Shown: positions 1 to 10,536, counted from the stretch's first letter. The stretch: DNA of 13,623 nucleotides from Spirochaetota bacterium (GCA_017302015.1 JAFLEE010000110.1:1-13623); one strand, 5' to 3'. Translations and numbers: made by a program. Notes: generated from the sequence alone by a model not told the origin.

Positions 1-15
1 GGGGGATGGACTGCC

Positions 16-31
16 GGGAGGGGGGGAGGGG
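16..31 (+). other. G-quadruplex-capable G tract
   Basis: The tract reads GGGAGGGGGGGAGGGG and can supply four G-triplets (16-18, 20-22, 24-26, 28-30) with single-base loops. Two more G-triplets (40-42, 44-46) and a run of seven T (47-53) follow. It lies about 110 bases upstream of the metH promoter. The fold is predicted from the motif alone. What lies left of the window is unknown, so the tract could belong to the end of a neighbouring gene. Confidence 0.4.
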
Positions 32-61
32 ATGGCGCTGGGTGGGTTTTTTTCGGCGCAA

Positions 62-99
62 TTTCAGAGATTGCATCCATTACGACCTATTCTCTGAAA
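62..99. repeat. Inverted repeat upstream of metH promoter
   Basis: TTTCAGAGA (62-70) and TCTCTGAAA (91-99) are perfect 9-base inverted arms separated by 20 bases. The repeat ends about 41 bases before the -35 box of the metH promoter. It could be a two-half-site operator, with half-site centres 29 bases apart, or a weak hairpin ending an upstream transcript, since TTCGTTTTTA follows at 101-110. The arms are AT-richer than a typical terminator stem. Its role is inference. Confidence 0.5.
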
Positions 100-140
100 A
101 TTCGTTTTTAGGGCCCCGAATTTCCCATCCCGCCCCGCCC

Positions 141-169
141 TTAAGAGAAACAGCCTCCGTTGGTATAAT
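141..169 (+). promoter_or_regulatory. Sigma70-like promoter for metH operon
   Basis: TTAAGA (141-146, 4 of 6 consensus bases) is followed by a 17-base spacer and a perfect TATAAT (164-169). Transcription should begin near 175-177, leaving a leader of about 24 bases before the TTG start at 200. That is far too short for a cobalamin or SAM riboswitch, so transcription from this promoter would not carry either. Confidence 0.75.
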
Positions 170-199
170 TCCCACCCCCATCCATCCAAAGAGGTTCCC

Positions 200-3100
200 T
201 TGCCCCCCGTACATCCCCTGCGCGCCGAACTTGCGAAACGAATCGTTCTCCTCGATGGGGCCATGGGGACGGTTTTCCAGAAAAAGGGCCTGGTCGAGGC
301 AGATTTTCGGGGGGAGGCCTTCAAGGATTGGCCGAAAGACCTCCGCGGCAATAACGACATCCTCTGCCTGACACGGCCCGACCTGGTGGAAGAGACCCAC
401 TTCGCCTACCTCATGGCCGGCGCCGACATCGTCGAGACCAATACCTTCAGCAGCACGCGCATCGCCCAGGCCGATTACGGCCTCGAGGAGCAGGTGCGGG
501 CCATGAACCTCGGGGCCGCCCATTGCGCCCGCCGCGCCGTGGACCGCCTCGCCAAAGAGACGGGGCGCAAGGGCTGGGTCGCGGGGGCCATCGGGCCCCT
601 CAACAAGACCCTCTCCCTCTCGCCCGACGTGAACAATCCCGGTTTCCGGGCCGTGACCTTCGAGCAGGTTTCCGAAGCCTACCTCGAGCAGATCCGAGCC
701 CTGGACGAGGGCGGGGTCGACCTCTACCTGATCGAGACCGTCTTCGACACCCTCAATTGCAAGGCCGCGCTCTTCGCTGTGGAGGAGAACGCCCGCAAGA
801 CCGGCGTGCGCAAGCCGGTCATCGTCTCCGGCACCATCACCGACAAGAGCGGGCGCACCCTCTCGGGCCAGACGCCCGAGGCCTTCTGGACCTCGGTCAA
901 GCACGCCGACCTCCTGACCATCGGCTTCAATTGCGCCCTCGGCGCCCGGGAGATGCGGCCGTTCCTCGAGAGCCTGGCCCAGATCGCCACCGTCCCCGTC
1001 CACGCCTATCCCAACGCCGGCCTGCCCAACGCATTCGGCGAGTACGACGAGACGCCGGACCGCATGGCGCCGTACCTGCGGGAGTTCGCCGATGCGGGCC
1101 TCGTGAACCTGGTGGGCGGCTGCTGCGGGACCACGCCCGCCCATATCGCCGCGTTCGCCGAGATCGTGCGGGGCCTCCCGCCGCGGGCCGTCCCCAAGCC
1201 CGACGGCCTCACGGCCCTCAGCGGGCTCGAGCCCCTCCTGCTCCGTCCGGGGACGAACTTCGTCAATATCGGCGAGCGCACCAATGTCGCCGGAAGCGCC
1301 GCCTTCAAGAAGCTCGTGCTCGCGGGCCAATTCGCCGAGGCCACCGCCGTCGCCCGCCAACAGGTGGAGAACGGGGCCCAGATCATCGACGTGAACATGG
1401 ACGACGGGCTCCTCGACGGCGAGAAGGCGATGACCACCTTCCTCCAACTCATTGCCGCCGAGCCCGACATCGCCCGGGTGCCCGTGATGGTGGATTCCTC
1501 CAAATGGAGCGTGCTCGAGGCGGGGCTCAAGTGCCTGCAGGGCAAGGGCATCGTCAATTCCATCAGCCTGAAGGAGGGCGAGGCGAAGTTCCTCGAGCAG
1601 GCCCGGCGCGTGCGCCAGTACGGCGCGGCGGTCGTCGTGATGGCCTTCGACGAGGAGGGCCAAGCGGTCACCCTCGAGCGCAAGACCTCCATCTGCAAGC
1701 GCGCCTACGACCTCCTGGTCTCCGAGGTCGGCTTCCCCCCCGAGGAGATCATCTTCGACCCGAACATCCTCACCATCGCCACGGGGATGGAGGAGCACAA
1801 CCGCTACGCCATCGACTTCTTCGGGGCGGTCCAGTGGATCAAGGCGAACCTCCCCGGCGCCCGCACCAGCGGCGGCGTGTCCAACGTCTCCTTCGCGCTG
1901 CGCGGGAACGCGGTGGTGCGCGAGGCCATGAACACCGCCTTCCTCTACCACGCCGTGAAGGCCGGCCTCGATATGGGCATCGTGAACGCCGGGCAGATCA
2001 CCGTCTATGACGACATCCCCAAAGACCTCCTCGAACGCATCGAGGACGCCCTCTTCGACCGCCGCCCCGACGCCACCGAGCGCCTCGTCCAATTCGCCGA
2101 GACCGTGAAGGCCCCCAAGGGCGCCGCCGCCGTCGTCGACGACGCCTGGCGGCGGGCCCCGGTGGCCGAACGGCTCAAGCACGCCCTCATCAAGGGCCTC
2201 GACGCCTTCGTGGAGGCCGACGTGGAGGAGGCCCGCCTCGCCCTCGGCAGCCCGCTTCGGGTCATCGAGGGGCCCCTCATGGACGGCATGAACGTGGTGG
2301 GCGACCTCTTCGGGGAGGGGAAGATGTTCCTCCCCCAGGTGGTCAAGAGCGCCCGGGTGATGAAGAAGGGGGTGGCGGTGCTGCTCCCCTGGCTCGAGAA
2401 GGAGAAGCAGGCGGGCCGCAAGGCCGGCCGCGTCCTCCTCGCCACCGTCAAGGGCGACGTGCACGATATCGGCAAGAACATCGTGAGCGTCGTGCTCGCC
2501 TGCAACGGCTTCGAGATCGTCGACCTCGGCGTCATGGTCCCGGCCGACCGCATCGTGAAGGCCGCCCTCGAGGAGCGCATCGACCTGGTGGGACTCTCCG
2601 GGCTCATCACCCCCTCCCTCGAGGAGATGACCCACGTCGTCGGCGCCCTGGAGAAGGCCGGGGTGCACGTGCCCGTGCTCATCGGCGGGGCCACCACCAG
2701 CAAGACCCATACCGCCGTGAAGATCGCCCCGGCGACGAAGTCGCCCGTCATCCACGTCCTCGATGCCTCGCGCAGCGTGGGGGTGTGCGAGAAACTCCTC
2801 AACCCGGCCAGCCGGGAGAAGTATATCGGCGAGGTCCACGCCGAGCACGCGAGCCTGCGGGAACGCCACGCGGCCAACCAGAAGGCCGTGAAACTCCTCT
2901 CCCTCGGGGAGGCCCGAAAGCGCCGCGCCCCAGTCGATTGGAAGGCCTACACGCCCCCCAAGCCCGCCAAGCCGGGCCTCCACCTGTTCAAGGACCACGA
3001 TCTCGCCTCCCTGATGCCCCTCCTCGACTGGGCGCCCCTCTTCCACGCTTGGGAGATGCGCGGCACCTTCCCCGCGATCCTGGAGGACGCCCGCCAGGGG

Positions 3101-3862
3101 GCGGAGGCCAAGAAACTCTTCGCCGATGCACGGGGCATGCTGGATGAGATCGTCTCCAAGGGCCTCCTCAAGGCGCACGGCATCTGCGCCCTGCTGCCGG
3201 CGGCCTCCGAGGGCGATAGCGTCATCGTCTACGCCGACGAGTCCCGCAAGAAGGAGCGCCAGCGCTTCCATTTCCTGCGCCAACAGATCGAGAAGGGCGA
3301 CCAGAGCGCGTTCTGCCTGGCCGATTGGGTCGCTCCCGTCGGGTGCGGCAAACCGGATTGGCTCGGGCTCTTCGCCGTCACCGCGGGGCACGGCGCCCAG
3401 GAACTCGCCGCCCGCCACGACAAGGCCAACGACCCCTACCGTGCCATCATGGTGAAATCCCTCGCCGATCGTTTGGCCGAGGCGTTCGCCGAATGGCTCC
3501 ACCGGGAAGTGCGCCTGCGTCTTTGGGGCAACGTGCCGGGGGAGACTCTGCCGCTGGAGGCGCTGCTGGCCGAGAAGTACCAGGGCGTGCGGCCGGCTCC
3601 CGGCTACCCGGCCTGCCCCGACCATACGGAAAAGGGCTCGATCTTCGAGCTTCTCGGCGCGACCGCGAACGCCGGGATGACCCTCACCGAGAGTTTCGCC
3701 ATGTCGCCCGGCGCCTCCGTGAGCGGGTTCTATTTCCCCCACCCCGAGGCCCGCTATTTCGCCGTCGGCCGGATCGACGAAGCACAGGCGGCGGACTACG
3801 CCAAGCGCAAGGGATGGCCCGCTTCCGAAGCGGCCCGGTGGCTCGCGCCGAACCTCGGCTGA
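200..3862 (+). CDS. metH: Cobalamin-dependent methionine synthase MetH
   Basis: Transfers a methyl group from 5-methyltetrahydrofolate through methylcobalamin to homocysteine, giving methionine; cytosolic. The 1220 residues match full-length MetH (E. coli 1227), and all four modules are in order. The homocysteine domain has zinc ligands C245 and C308/C309 (GGCCGTT). The pterin domain starts near 354 with FVNIGERTN. The cobalamin module has the DxHxxG box, D753 and H755, where the histidine is the lower cobalt ligand. The reactivation domain has R1131 in the [15 protein letters not shown] motif and the C-terminal PGASVSG segment. The TTG start is preferred because AAAGAGG (188-194) lies five bases upstream and the N-terminus then aligns with E. 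coli MetH up to DGAMGT. The in-frame ATG at that motif is too far in. It is the first gene of an apparent operon with thrC 36 bases downstream. Confidence 0.98.
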   Translation: MPPVHPLRAELAKRIVLLDGAMGTVFQKKGLVEADFRGEAFKDWPKDLRGNNDILCLTRPDLVEETHFAYLMAGADIVETNTFSSTRIAQADYGLEEQVRAMNLGAAHCARRAVDRLAKETGRKGWVAGAIGPLNKTLSLSPDVNNPGFRAVTFEQVSEAYLEQIRALDEGGVDLYLIETVFDTLNCKAALFAVEENARKTGVRKPVIVSGTITDKSGRTLSGQTPEAFWTSVKHADLLTIGFNCALGAREMRPFLESLAQIATVPVHAYPNAGLPNAFGEYDETPDRMAPYLREFADAGLVNLVGGCCGTTPAHIAAFAEIVRGLPPRAVPKPDGLTALSGLEPLLLRPGTNFVNIGERTNVAGSAAFKKLVLAGQFAEATAVARQQVENGAQIIDVNMDDGLLDGEKAMTTFLQLIAAEPDIARVPVMVDSSKWSVLEAGLKCLQGKGIVNSISLKEGEAKFLEQARRVRQYGAAVVVMAFDEEGQAVTLERKTSICKRAYDLLVSEVGFPPEEIIFDPNILTIATGMEEHNRYAIDFFGAVQWIKANLPGARTSGGVSNVSFALRGNAVVREAMNTAFLYHAVKAGLDMGIVNAGQITVYDDIPKDLLERIEDALFDRRPDATERLVQFAETVKAPKGAAAVVDDAWRRAPVAERLKHALIKGLDAFVEADVEEARLALGSPLRVIEGPLMDGMNVVGDLFGEGKMFLPQVVKSARVMKKGVAVLLPWLEKEKQAGRKAGRVLLATVKGDVHDIGKNIVSVVLACNGFEIVDLGVMVPADRIVKAALEERIDLVGLSGLITPSLEEMTHVVGALEKAGVHVPVLIGGATTSKTHTAVKIAPATKSPVIHVLDASRSVGVCEKLLNPASREKYIGEVHAEHASLRERHAANQKAVKLLSLGEARKRRAPVDWKAYTPPKPAKPGLHLFKDHDLASLMPLLDWAPLFHAWEMRGTFPAILEDARQGAEAKKLFADARGMLDEIVSKGLLKAHGICALLPAASEGDSVIVYADESRKKERQRFHFLRQQIEKGDQSAFCLADWVAPVGCGKPDWLGLFAVTAGHGAQELAARHDKANDPYRAIMVKSLADRLAEAFAEWLHREVRLRLWGNVPGETLPLEALLAEKYQGVRPAPGYPACPDHTEKGSIFELLGATANAGMTLTESFAMSPGASVSGFYFPHPEARYFAVGRIDEAQAADYAKRKGWPASEAARWLAPNLG

Positions 3863-6468
<2,606 letters not shown>

Positions 6469-6469
6469 G

Positions 6470-6486
6470 CCGGCGCGGCTCGCCGG
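6470..6486. terminator. GC-rich hairpin after yihY
   Basis: CCGGCG (6470-6475), loop CGGCT, CGCCGG (6481-6486): a perfect 6-bp stem starting one base after the yihY stop. No T-run follows, so it is not a classical intrinsic terminator. It may still protect the 3' end or act with Rho. The rest of the 170-base convergent gap holds only small hairpins (for example arms CCCG 6579-6582 and CGGG 6590-6593) and no gene I can support. Confidence 0.35.
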
Positions 6487-6638
6487 GTCCGCGCGCCCGG
6501 GAGCCCGCGGGGGTTCATTCGATAGGCGCGATCGTTGCCGGATTCGCCCAGCGGAGGAGGCACGTCGATAGGGCGGATCCCGTTTAACGCGGGTGACGCC
6601 TGGCGATTGCGGCGAGCGGGGATAAGCCCCACTGGCTC

Positions 6639-7607
6639 CTAGCCGTGGCCGATGAGCAGCCCCGAGAGGAACACCAGCGCCCCGCCCACGATCACCTGGA
6701 GGATGGACCGGATCATGGGCGTCTCCATGAAGCGGTTGCGGATCCACGCGATGACGAGGAGTTCGACCACGACGACGCCCACGGAGATCCCGATGGCGCT
6801 CTGCACGTCGGACATGAGGAAGGGGAGCGTGTGGAGGATGCCCCCGAGGAAGGTCATGAGGCCGGTGACCACGCCGCGCAGCAGCGGTTTGCCGCGGCCG
6901 GTGAGGCTGCCATCGTCGGAGAGGCCCTCGGCGAACCCCATGCTGATGGCGGAGCCCACGGCGGCCGCGACCCCGATGAGGAAGGTGCTGTGGGAGTTCT
7001 GGGTGGCGTAGGCGGCGGCGAAGATCGGGGCCAGGGTGGAGACGGAGCCGTCCATGAGCCCGACGAGGGAGGGTTGGATGATCTGGAGGATGAAGAGCTG
7101 GCGGCGCGTGCGGCCCTCCTCCACCTCGGGGATGGCCCCGCCCAGCACGTGGTGCGCCTGGGACTCGTGGTTGCGCTCCACCTCGGCCAGGTCGGAGAAG
7201 AGCTGGCGCGCCTCGACGTGGGAGGTCGTCTGGGCGGCGGTCTCGTAGAAGCGCTGGGCCTCGAGTTCATAGAGGGCGATTCGCTCGGCGATGGCCTGGT
7301 CGCTCATCCCGCCGACGCGGGTGAAATCCCGGCGGTGGTCGAGGAAGCCGGAGACGTCCTCCCGGCGGATGAGGGGGATGCTTTCCCCGTGGAGTTTACT
7401 GAAAAGGGTCGTCAGGGCCCTGCGGTGGCCGTCCTCTTCCTTGCGGATCTTTTCGATGGCCCGGGAGAGGTCGGGGTTCCGGGGGAGCACGGCCTTGGCC
7501 ATTTCCTGGTAAATTCGGCCGTCTTCCTCCTCGGCGCTGATGGCTAAAGCGAGGATTTCCATGGGGGAAAGGGTGCGGAATGAGCGTTTCATGCCGAAAT
7601 TTACCAT
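6639..7607 (-). CDS. mbfA: MbfA-like ferritin-like/VIT1 iron exporter
   Basis: A 322-residue protein that fuses a rubrerythrin-like diiron four-helix bundle (about 15-155) to a VIT1/CCC1 transporter (about 170-322). Each half-bundle shows the iron-binding pattern: E26 and Y33 with E58xxH61, then E114/E116 and Y121 with E144xxH147. The membrane part opens with LVGLMDGSVSTLAP (D186) and has about five hydrophobic segments, including SMGFAEGLSDDGS. Characterised rhizobial MbfA exports iron from the cytoplasm and protects against iron and peroxide stress; the same role is inferred here. The ATG at 7607 is chosen because AAAGGA lies eight bases upstream. An ATG five codons later (7592) is the alternative. 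It is divergent from the response regulator gene across 48 bases. I do not see an Irr-type operator. Confidence 0.9.
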   Translation of the reverse strand: MVNFGMKRSFRTLSPMEILALAISAEEEDGRIYQEMAKAVLPRNPDLSRAIEKIRKEEDGHRRALTTLFSKLHGESIPLIRREDVSGFLDHRRDFTRVGGMSDQAIAERIALYELEAQRFYETAAQTTSHVEARQLFSDLAEVERNHESQAHHVLGGAIPEVEEGRTRRQLFILQIIQPSLVGLMDGSVSTLAPIFAAAYATQNSHSTFLIGVAAAVGSAISMGFAEGLSDDGSLTGRGKPLLRGVVTGLMTFLGGILHTLPFLMSDVQSAIGISVGVVVVELLVIAWIRNRFMETPMIRSILQVIVGGALVFLSGLLIGHG

Positions 7608-7620
7608 CCAGAACGTCCTT

Positions 7621-7650
7621 TTGATTTTTACCCCCGGCCCGGCATATAAT
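7621..7650 (+). promoter_or_regulatory. Promoter placed for a leaderless transcript
   Basis: TTGATT (7621-7626), an 18-base spacer and a perfect TATAAT (7645-7650) are followed by GGAGC and then the ATG of the response regulator at 7656. Normal spacing puts the first transcribed base at 7656-7657, on the start codon itself. The GGAG at 7651-7654 is one base from the ATG, too close to act as a ribosome site. The -35 box overlaps the ribosome site of the divergent iron exporter gene (7616-7621). Confidence 0.72.
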
Positions 7651-7655
7651 GGAGC

Positions 7656-8096
7656 ATGGCGAACATCCCGGTCGACTTGTCCAATATCAACCAGCGCATC
7701 CCCGACGGCCTGAGCCCCGAGGGCGCCCCCTACCGCATCCTGGTGGTGGACGACTCGAAATTCGTGATCAAGCAGATCACGCAGATCCTGACCTCGGAGA
7801 AGTACGACGTCTGCGGATGCGCCGAAGACGGCGCCGAGGGCGTGGCGCTCTACAAGGAACTCAAGCCGGACCTGGTCACGATGGACATCACCATGCCCAA
7901 GCTCGACGGCCTTTCGGCCCTCGTGCAGGTCATCGAGTTCGACCCCAAGGCCCGCGTCATCGTCGTGAGCGCCCTCGGCAAAGAAGAGACGGTCAAGCAC
8001 GCCCTCCTGAAGGGCGCCAAGAATTTCATCGTGAAGCCCTTCGACCGCGCCAAGGTGCTCGAGCGGGTGCGCAACGTGCTCAAGGGCGGGAAATAA
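7656..8096 (+). CDS. Single-domain CheY-like response regulator
   Basis: A 146-residue receiver with no output domain. The phosphorylation site is complete: acidic pair D32/D33, phospho-acceptor D77 in MDITMPKLDG, switch residue S105 and K127 in the KPF motif. About 25 residues of polar N-terminal extension precede the first beta strand; these may be real, since no later ATG or GTG fits the frame well. Such proteins signal by binding a partner, for example the flagellar motor, or by relaying phosphate to a diguanylate cyclase or kinase. No histidine kinase, che or flagellar gene is nearby, so the partner is unknown. Translation probably starts from a leaderless mRNA, as judged from the promoter position. 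The wording of the receiver resembles spirochaete regulators, from memory only. Confidence 0.95.
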   Translation: MANIPVDLSNINQRIPDGLSPEGAPYRILVVDDSKFVIKQITQILTSEKYDVCGCAEDGAEGVALYKELKPDLVTMDITMPKLDGLSALVQVIEFDPKARVIVVSALGKEETVKHALLKGAKNFIVKPFDRAKVLERVRNVLKGGK

Positions 8097-8161
8097 CCGT
8101 TCCTCGATTTTTCTCCCGGATCCGAGGCGCGCCGACGGCGAAAAGTCTCGTTCCAACAAAT

Positions 8162-8326
8162 TTGGGCGAATGCGAGATCCTCACGGCTCGCGCCGGGAAT
8201 TTCGCCATTTGGTGCCTTCAAACAGGTAAGAACCGGTTCCTCTTGACGCGGCGCGGCTTCGAGCAAGCCGTCGAACTCCTCGAGCGTATCCGGGAAATGA
8301 ACAAGTCGAACGATCTCTGGATTTGA
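8162..8326 (+). CDS. Doubtful small ORF of unknown function
   Basis: From a TTG at 8162 an open frame gives 54 residues ending in ERIREMNKSNDLWI. Third positions are fairly G/C-rich and the C-terminal half reads like an amphipathic helix, which is why it is listed. There is no ribosome site before the TTG, and the frame is open further upstream, so it may be the remnant of a longer gene or pure chance. I recognise no family. The surrounding 8097-8389 gap otherwise holds only the palindrome at 8326-8337. Confidence 0.25.
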   Translation: MGECEILTARAGNFAIWCLQTGKNRFLLTRRGFEQAVELLERIREMNKSNDLWI

Positions 8327-8337
8327 ACTCGCGAGTT
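8326..8337. repeat. Perfect 12-bp palindrome
   Basis: AACTCGCGAGTT is a perfect palindrome, starting on the last base of the stop of the doubtful small ORF and about 50 bases beyond the end of the MarC-family gene on the other strand. It could be a protein-binding site. No T-run follows on either strand, so a terminator role is not supported. Confidence 0.45.
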
Positions 8338-8389
8338 GTCGCGCGGGCGCATGATCTGACCGATCCTGGGCCTGAATCACTCCGTATCT

Positions 8390-8986
8390 TTATTGCGGCG
8401 CGCCGAGGGCCGCCTTGACCCCCATGAGGATCATCTGGGCCGCGATGGCCGCGATCACCAGCCCCGTGAGTTTGGAGAGCACCGCGAGGCCGTTCTCTCC
8501 CAGGATCTTTCGGATGGCTTCGGAGAGCAGGCAGAGAACGCCGGTGGCGATGGCCGCCGCCGCCACGGCCGAAAGGGCGAGCATTTTGGTGCCGATGGAC
8601 GGGAGTTCGACGCTGAGCACCATGAGGGCCCCGATCGTCCCCGGCCCCACGGTGATCGGGATGGCCAGGGGAACCACCGCGATCTCGCCCTCCTTCTCTT
8701 GGCCCCCCGTACCGCCCCCGCGCACGAGGCCGATGGCGCTGATGAGGAGGAGCACGCCGGTGCCCACGCGGAAGGAGTCGAGGGTGATGCCGAAGATGCG
8801 GAAGAGGGCGGCGCCGAACCAGAAGAGCACGAGGCAGACGACGATGATCGCCAGCGTCATCTTGATGGCGGTGAGGCGCCGGCGGCCGGGGGTATAGTCG
8901 GCCGTCATGCTGATGAAGGAGGAGAGCACGAAGAACGGGGTCAGCAGGAAGAAGAGTTTCAGGAACAGGTTGATCCACCACGCCAC
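8390..8986 (-). CDS. MarC-family (UPF0056) membrane protein
   Basis: A 198-residue polytopic membrane protein, the usual length for the MarC family, with about six hydrophobic segments. The family mark is AVVPLAIPITVGPGTIGAL (about 103-121). The name comes from a multiple-antibiotic-resistance locus, but E. coli marC was later shown not to cause the resistance; the transported substrate, if any, is unknown. The start is the GTG at 8986, because GGAGG (8993-8997 on this strand) sits exactly six bases upstream. Longer in-frame starts would add a charged, non-membrane N-terminus that overlaps the promoter. The N-terminal stretch TPFFVLSSFISMT replaces the more usual proline-glycine segment of the first repeat, so it is a divergent member. 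It is transcribed away from uxaC. Confidence 0.85.
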   Translation of the reverse strand: MAWWINLFLKLFFLLTPFFVLSSFISMTADYTPGRRRLTAIKMTLAIIVVCLVLFWFGAALFRIFGITLDSFRVGTGVLLLISAIGLVRGGGTGGQEKEGEIAVVPLAIPITVGPGTIGALMVLSVELPSIGTKMLALSAVAAAAIATGVLCLLSEAIRKILGENGLAVLSKLTGLVIAAIAAQMILMGVKAALGAPQ

Positions 8987-8992
8987 GGGAGG

Positions 8993-8997
8993 CCTCC
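8993..8997 (-). promoter_or_regulatory. Ribosome site fixing the MarC-family GTG start
   Basis: GGAGG on the - strand is followed by six bases and GTG (8986). It decides the start in favour of a 198-residue protein over a 234-residue reading that begins at 9094. Confidence 0.8.
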
Positions 8998-9012
8998 AAG
9001 GGTCGAGGCGGT

Positions 9013-9041
9013 ATCGTAATCCCGAAATGGGATGCTTGCAA
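9013..9041 (-). promoter_or_regulatory. Promoter of MarC-family gene with spacer dyad
   Basis: On the - strand TTGCAA (9036-9041), a 17-base spacer and TACGAT (9013-9018) form a sigma70-like promoter, four of six consensus bases in each box. The start of transcription would be near 9006, about 20 bases before the GTG. The spacer contains the dyad ATCCC-GAAAT-GGGAT (9019-9033), which fills nearly all of it. Confidence 0.6.
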
Positions 9042-9057
9042 CGCGGGAGGCGCGTCC

Positions 9058-9087
9058 TTGGCATTCCCGCTCGCTTTATCCTAAAAT
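9058..9087 (+). promoter_or_regulatory. Strong sigma70-like promoter for uxaC
   Basis: TTGGCA (9058-9063) and TAAAAT (9082-9087) each match five of six consensus bases, with an 18-base spacer. Transcription should start near 9093-9095, inside the dyad at 9089-9104. Confidence 0.75.
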
Positions 9088-9088
9088 C

Positions 9089-9104
9089 ATGCAATCAATT
9101 GCAT
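9089..9104. promoter_or_regulatory. Candidate operator dyad at the uxaC start site
   Basis: ATGCAAT-CA-ATTGCAT is a dyad with perfect 7-base arms and a 2-base centre. It begins one base after the -10 box and covers the predicted transcription start, the classic place for a repressor. A regulator of hexuronate use (GntR or LacI type) is a reasonable guess, but none is encoded in the window and the sequence is not the E. coli ExuR/UxuR site as I recall it. Confidence 0.5.
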
Positions 9105-9120
9105 TTCCCCGGAGTACCCC

Positions 9121-10536
9121 ATGGCCATCAAGCCCTTCCTGGACGAGGATTTCCTGCTCGACACCGAGACCGGGCGCGCCCTCTGGCACGAGCACGCCAA
9201 GCTCATGCCGATCCACGATTACCATTGCCACCTCCCCCCCGAGCAGATCGCCCAGAACAAGGCGTTCGCCGACCTCGCCGAATTATGGCTCGGCGGCGAC
9301 CATTATAAATGGCGCGCCATGCGCACCAACGGCGTGCCGGAGCGCTTCATCACGGGCGACGCGAGCCCATTCGAGAAGTTCAGCAAATGGGCCGAGACCG
9401 GGCCCCAGACGCTTCGCAATCCCCTCTACCACTGGACCCACCTGGAACTCCGCCGGTATTTCGGGATCGAGAAGCTCCTCTCCCCCGCGACCGCCCGGGA
9501 GATCTGGGAAGAGGCCAACGCCAAACTCGCCACCCCCGAATTCCGCGTCCACGGCCTCATCCGGCGGTCCAACGTGAAGGTCATCTGCACCACCGACGAC
9601 CCGATCGACAGCCTGGAGCACCACCGGGCCGTGGCGAAACTCGGCCTGGGCACGGTCGTGCTCCCGTCGTTCCGCCCGGACAAGGGCATGGCCATCGAAG
9701 CGCCCCAGGCGTGGAACGCCTGGGTGGATCGCTTGGGCGCGCTCACGGGGGATTCGCTGAAGGATTTCGACGCGTTCCTGGCCGCGATCCAGAAGCGCCA
9801 CGACTTTTTCGGCGAGAACGGGTGCCGGGTGTCGGACCGCGGGCTCGAAACCGCCTATGCCGAGGACTTCAGCCTTTCCGAGATCCGCAAGATCTTCAAG
9901 AAGGTGAGGTCCGGGAAGGCGCCGGACGGCCAGGAACTCCTCAAGTTCCGCTCCGCCATGCTCCTGGAGTTCGCCCGCATGGACCACGCCAAGGGCTGGG
10001 TCATGCAGATCCACATCGGGGCCCAGCGCAATAATAGCACCCGCATGAAGGCCGCCCTCGGCCCCGACACGGGGTTCGACAGCATCGGCGACGCCGCCGT
10101 GGCCGCCCCGCTGGCGAAATTCCTCGACCGCCTCGACCAGGACGACCGGCTCCCCAAAACCATCCTGTATAACCTGAACCCGCGCGACAACGAAGTGTTC
10201 GCCACCATGATCGGCAATTTCCAGGGCGGCGGCGTACCCGGCAAGATCCAGTTCGGCTCCGGCTGGTGGTTCCTCGACCAGAAGGACGGCATGGAACGCC
10301 AGATGAACGCGCTCTCGAGCCTCGGCCTGCTCTCCCGGTTCGTCGGCATGCTCACCGACAGCCGCTCCTTCGTCTCCTATCCCCGCCACGAATATTTCCG
10401 GCGCATCCTCTGCATGCTCCTCGGCCGCGACGTGGAGCATGGCGAGATCCCGGCCGACATGGAACTGCTCGGCACTATGGTCCGTAACATCAGTTTCAAT
10501 AACGCCAAGGACTATTTCGGCATCCCGATCCCGTGA
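9121..10536 (+). CDS. uxaC: Glucuronate isomerase UxaC
   Basis: Interconverts D-glucuronate and D-fructuronate, and D-galacturonate and D-tagaturonate, the first step of hexuronate breakdown; cytosolic, amidohydrolase superfamily. The 471 residues match the family length. Visible marks are the metal-binding HxH in HDYHCHLPP (H35, H37), the WLGGDHYKWRAMR segment, the active-site HIGAQRNNSTR (H298) and TDSRSF (D413) before a conserved PRHEYFRR. GGAG at 9111-9114 is six bases before the ATG. The gene stands alone: no uxaB, uxuA, uxuB or kdgK is adjacent, so the rest of the pathway must lie elsewhere. Control is likely at its own promoter through the dyad at 9089-9104. Confidence 0.97.
   Translation: MAIKPFLDEDFLLDTETGRALWHEHAKLMPIHDYHCHLPPEQIAQNKAFADLAELWLGGDHYKWRAMRTNGVPERFITGDASPFEKFSKWAETGPQTLRNPLYHWTHLELRRYFGIEKLLSPATAREIWEEANAKLATPEFRVHGLIRRSNVKVICTTDDPIDSLEHHRAVAKLGLGTVVLPSFRPDKGMAIEAPQAWNAWVDRLGALTGDSLKDFDAFLAAIQKRHDFFGENGCRVSDRGLETAYAEDFSLSEIRKIFKKVRSGKAPDGQELLKFRSAMLLEFARMDHAKGWVMQIHIGAQRNNSTRMKAALGPDTGFDSIGDAAVAAPLAKFLDRLDQDDRLPKTILYNLNPRDNEVFATMIGNFQGGGVPGKIQFGSGWWFLDQKDGMERQMNALSSLGLLSRFVGMLTDSRSFVSYPRHEYFRRILCMLLGRDVEHGEIPADMELLGTMVRNISFNNAKDYFGIPIP

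Noticed and set aside
1-199. Cobalamin or SAM riboswitch upstream of metH.
   Set aside because: The promoter at 141-169 leaves only about 24 bases of leader, and no B12-box-like or SAM-type core is visible in the 199 bases.
8319-8370. tRNA on the - strand, suggested by GGATTTGAACTCGCG, which looks like a reversed T-arm.
   Set aside because: The bases around the TTCAAAT loop do not pair into a T stem, and no acceptor, anticodon or D arm can be drawn.
8987-9094. Longer N-terminus for the MarC-family protein starting at 9094.
   Set aside because: The extra 36 residues are charged, lie over the predicted promoter and are unlike the family. GGAGG six bases before the GTG at 8986 fixes the start.
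6639-9104. Defence, toxin-antitoxin or mobile-element cluster in the middle of the window.
   Set aside because: The genes there are an iron exporter, a receiver protein and a MarC-family membrane protein. No nuclease, transposase, integrase, terminal inverted repeat or repeat array is visible.
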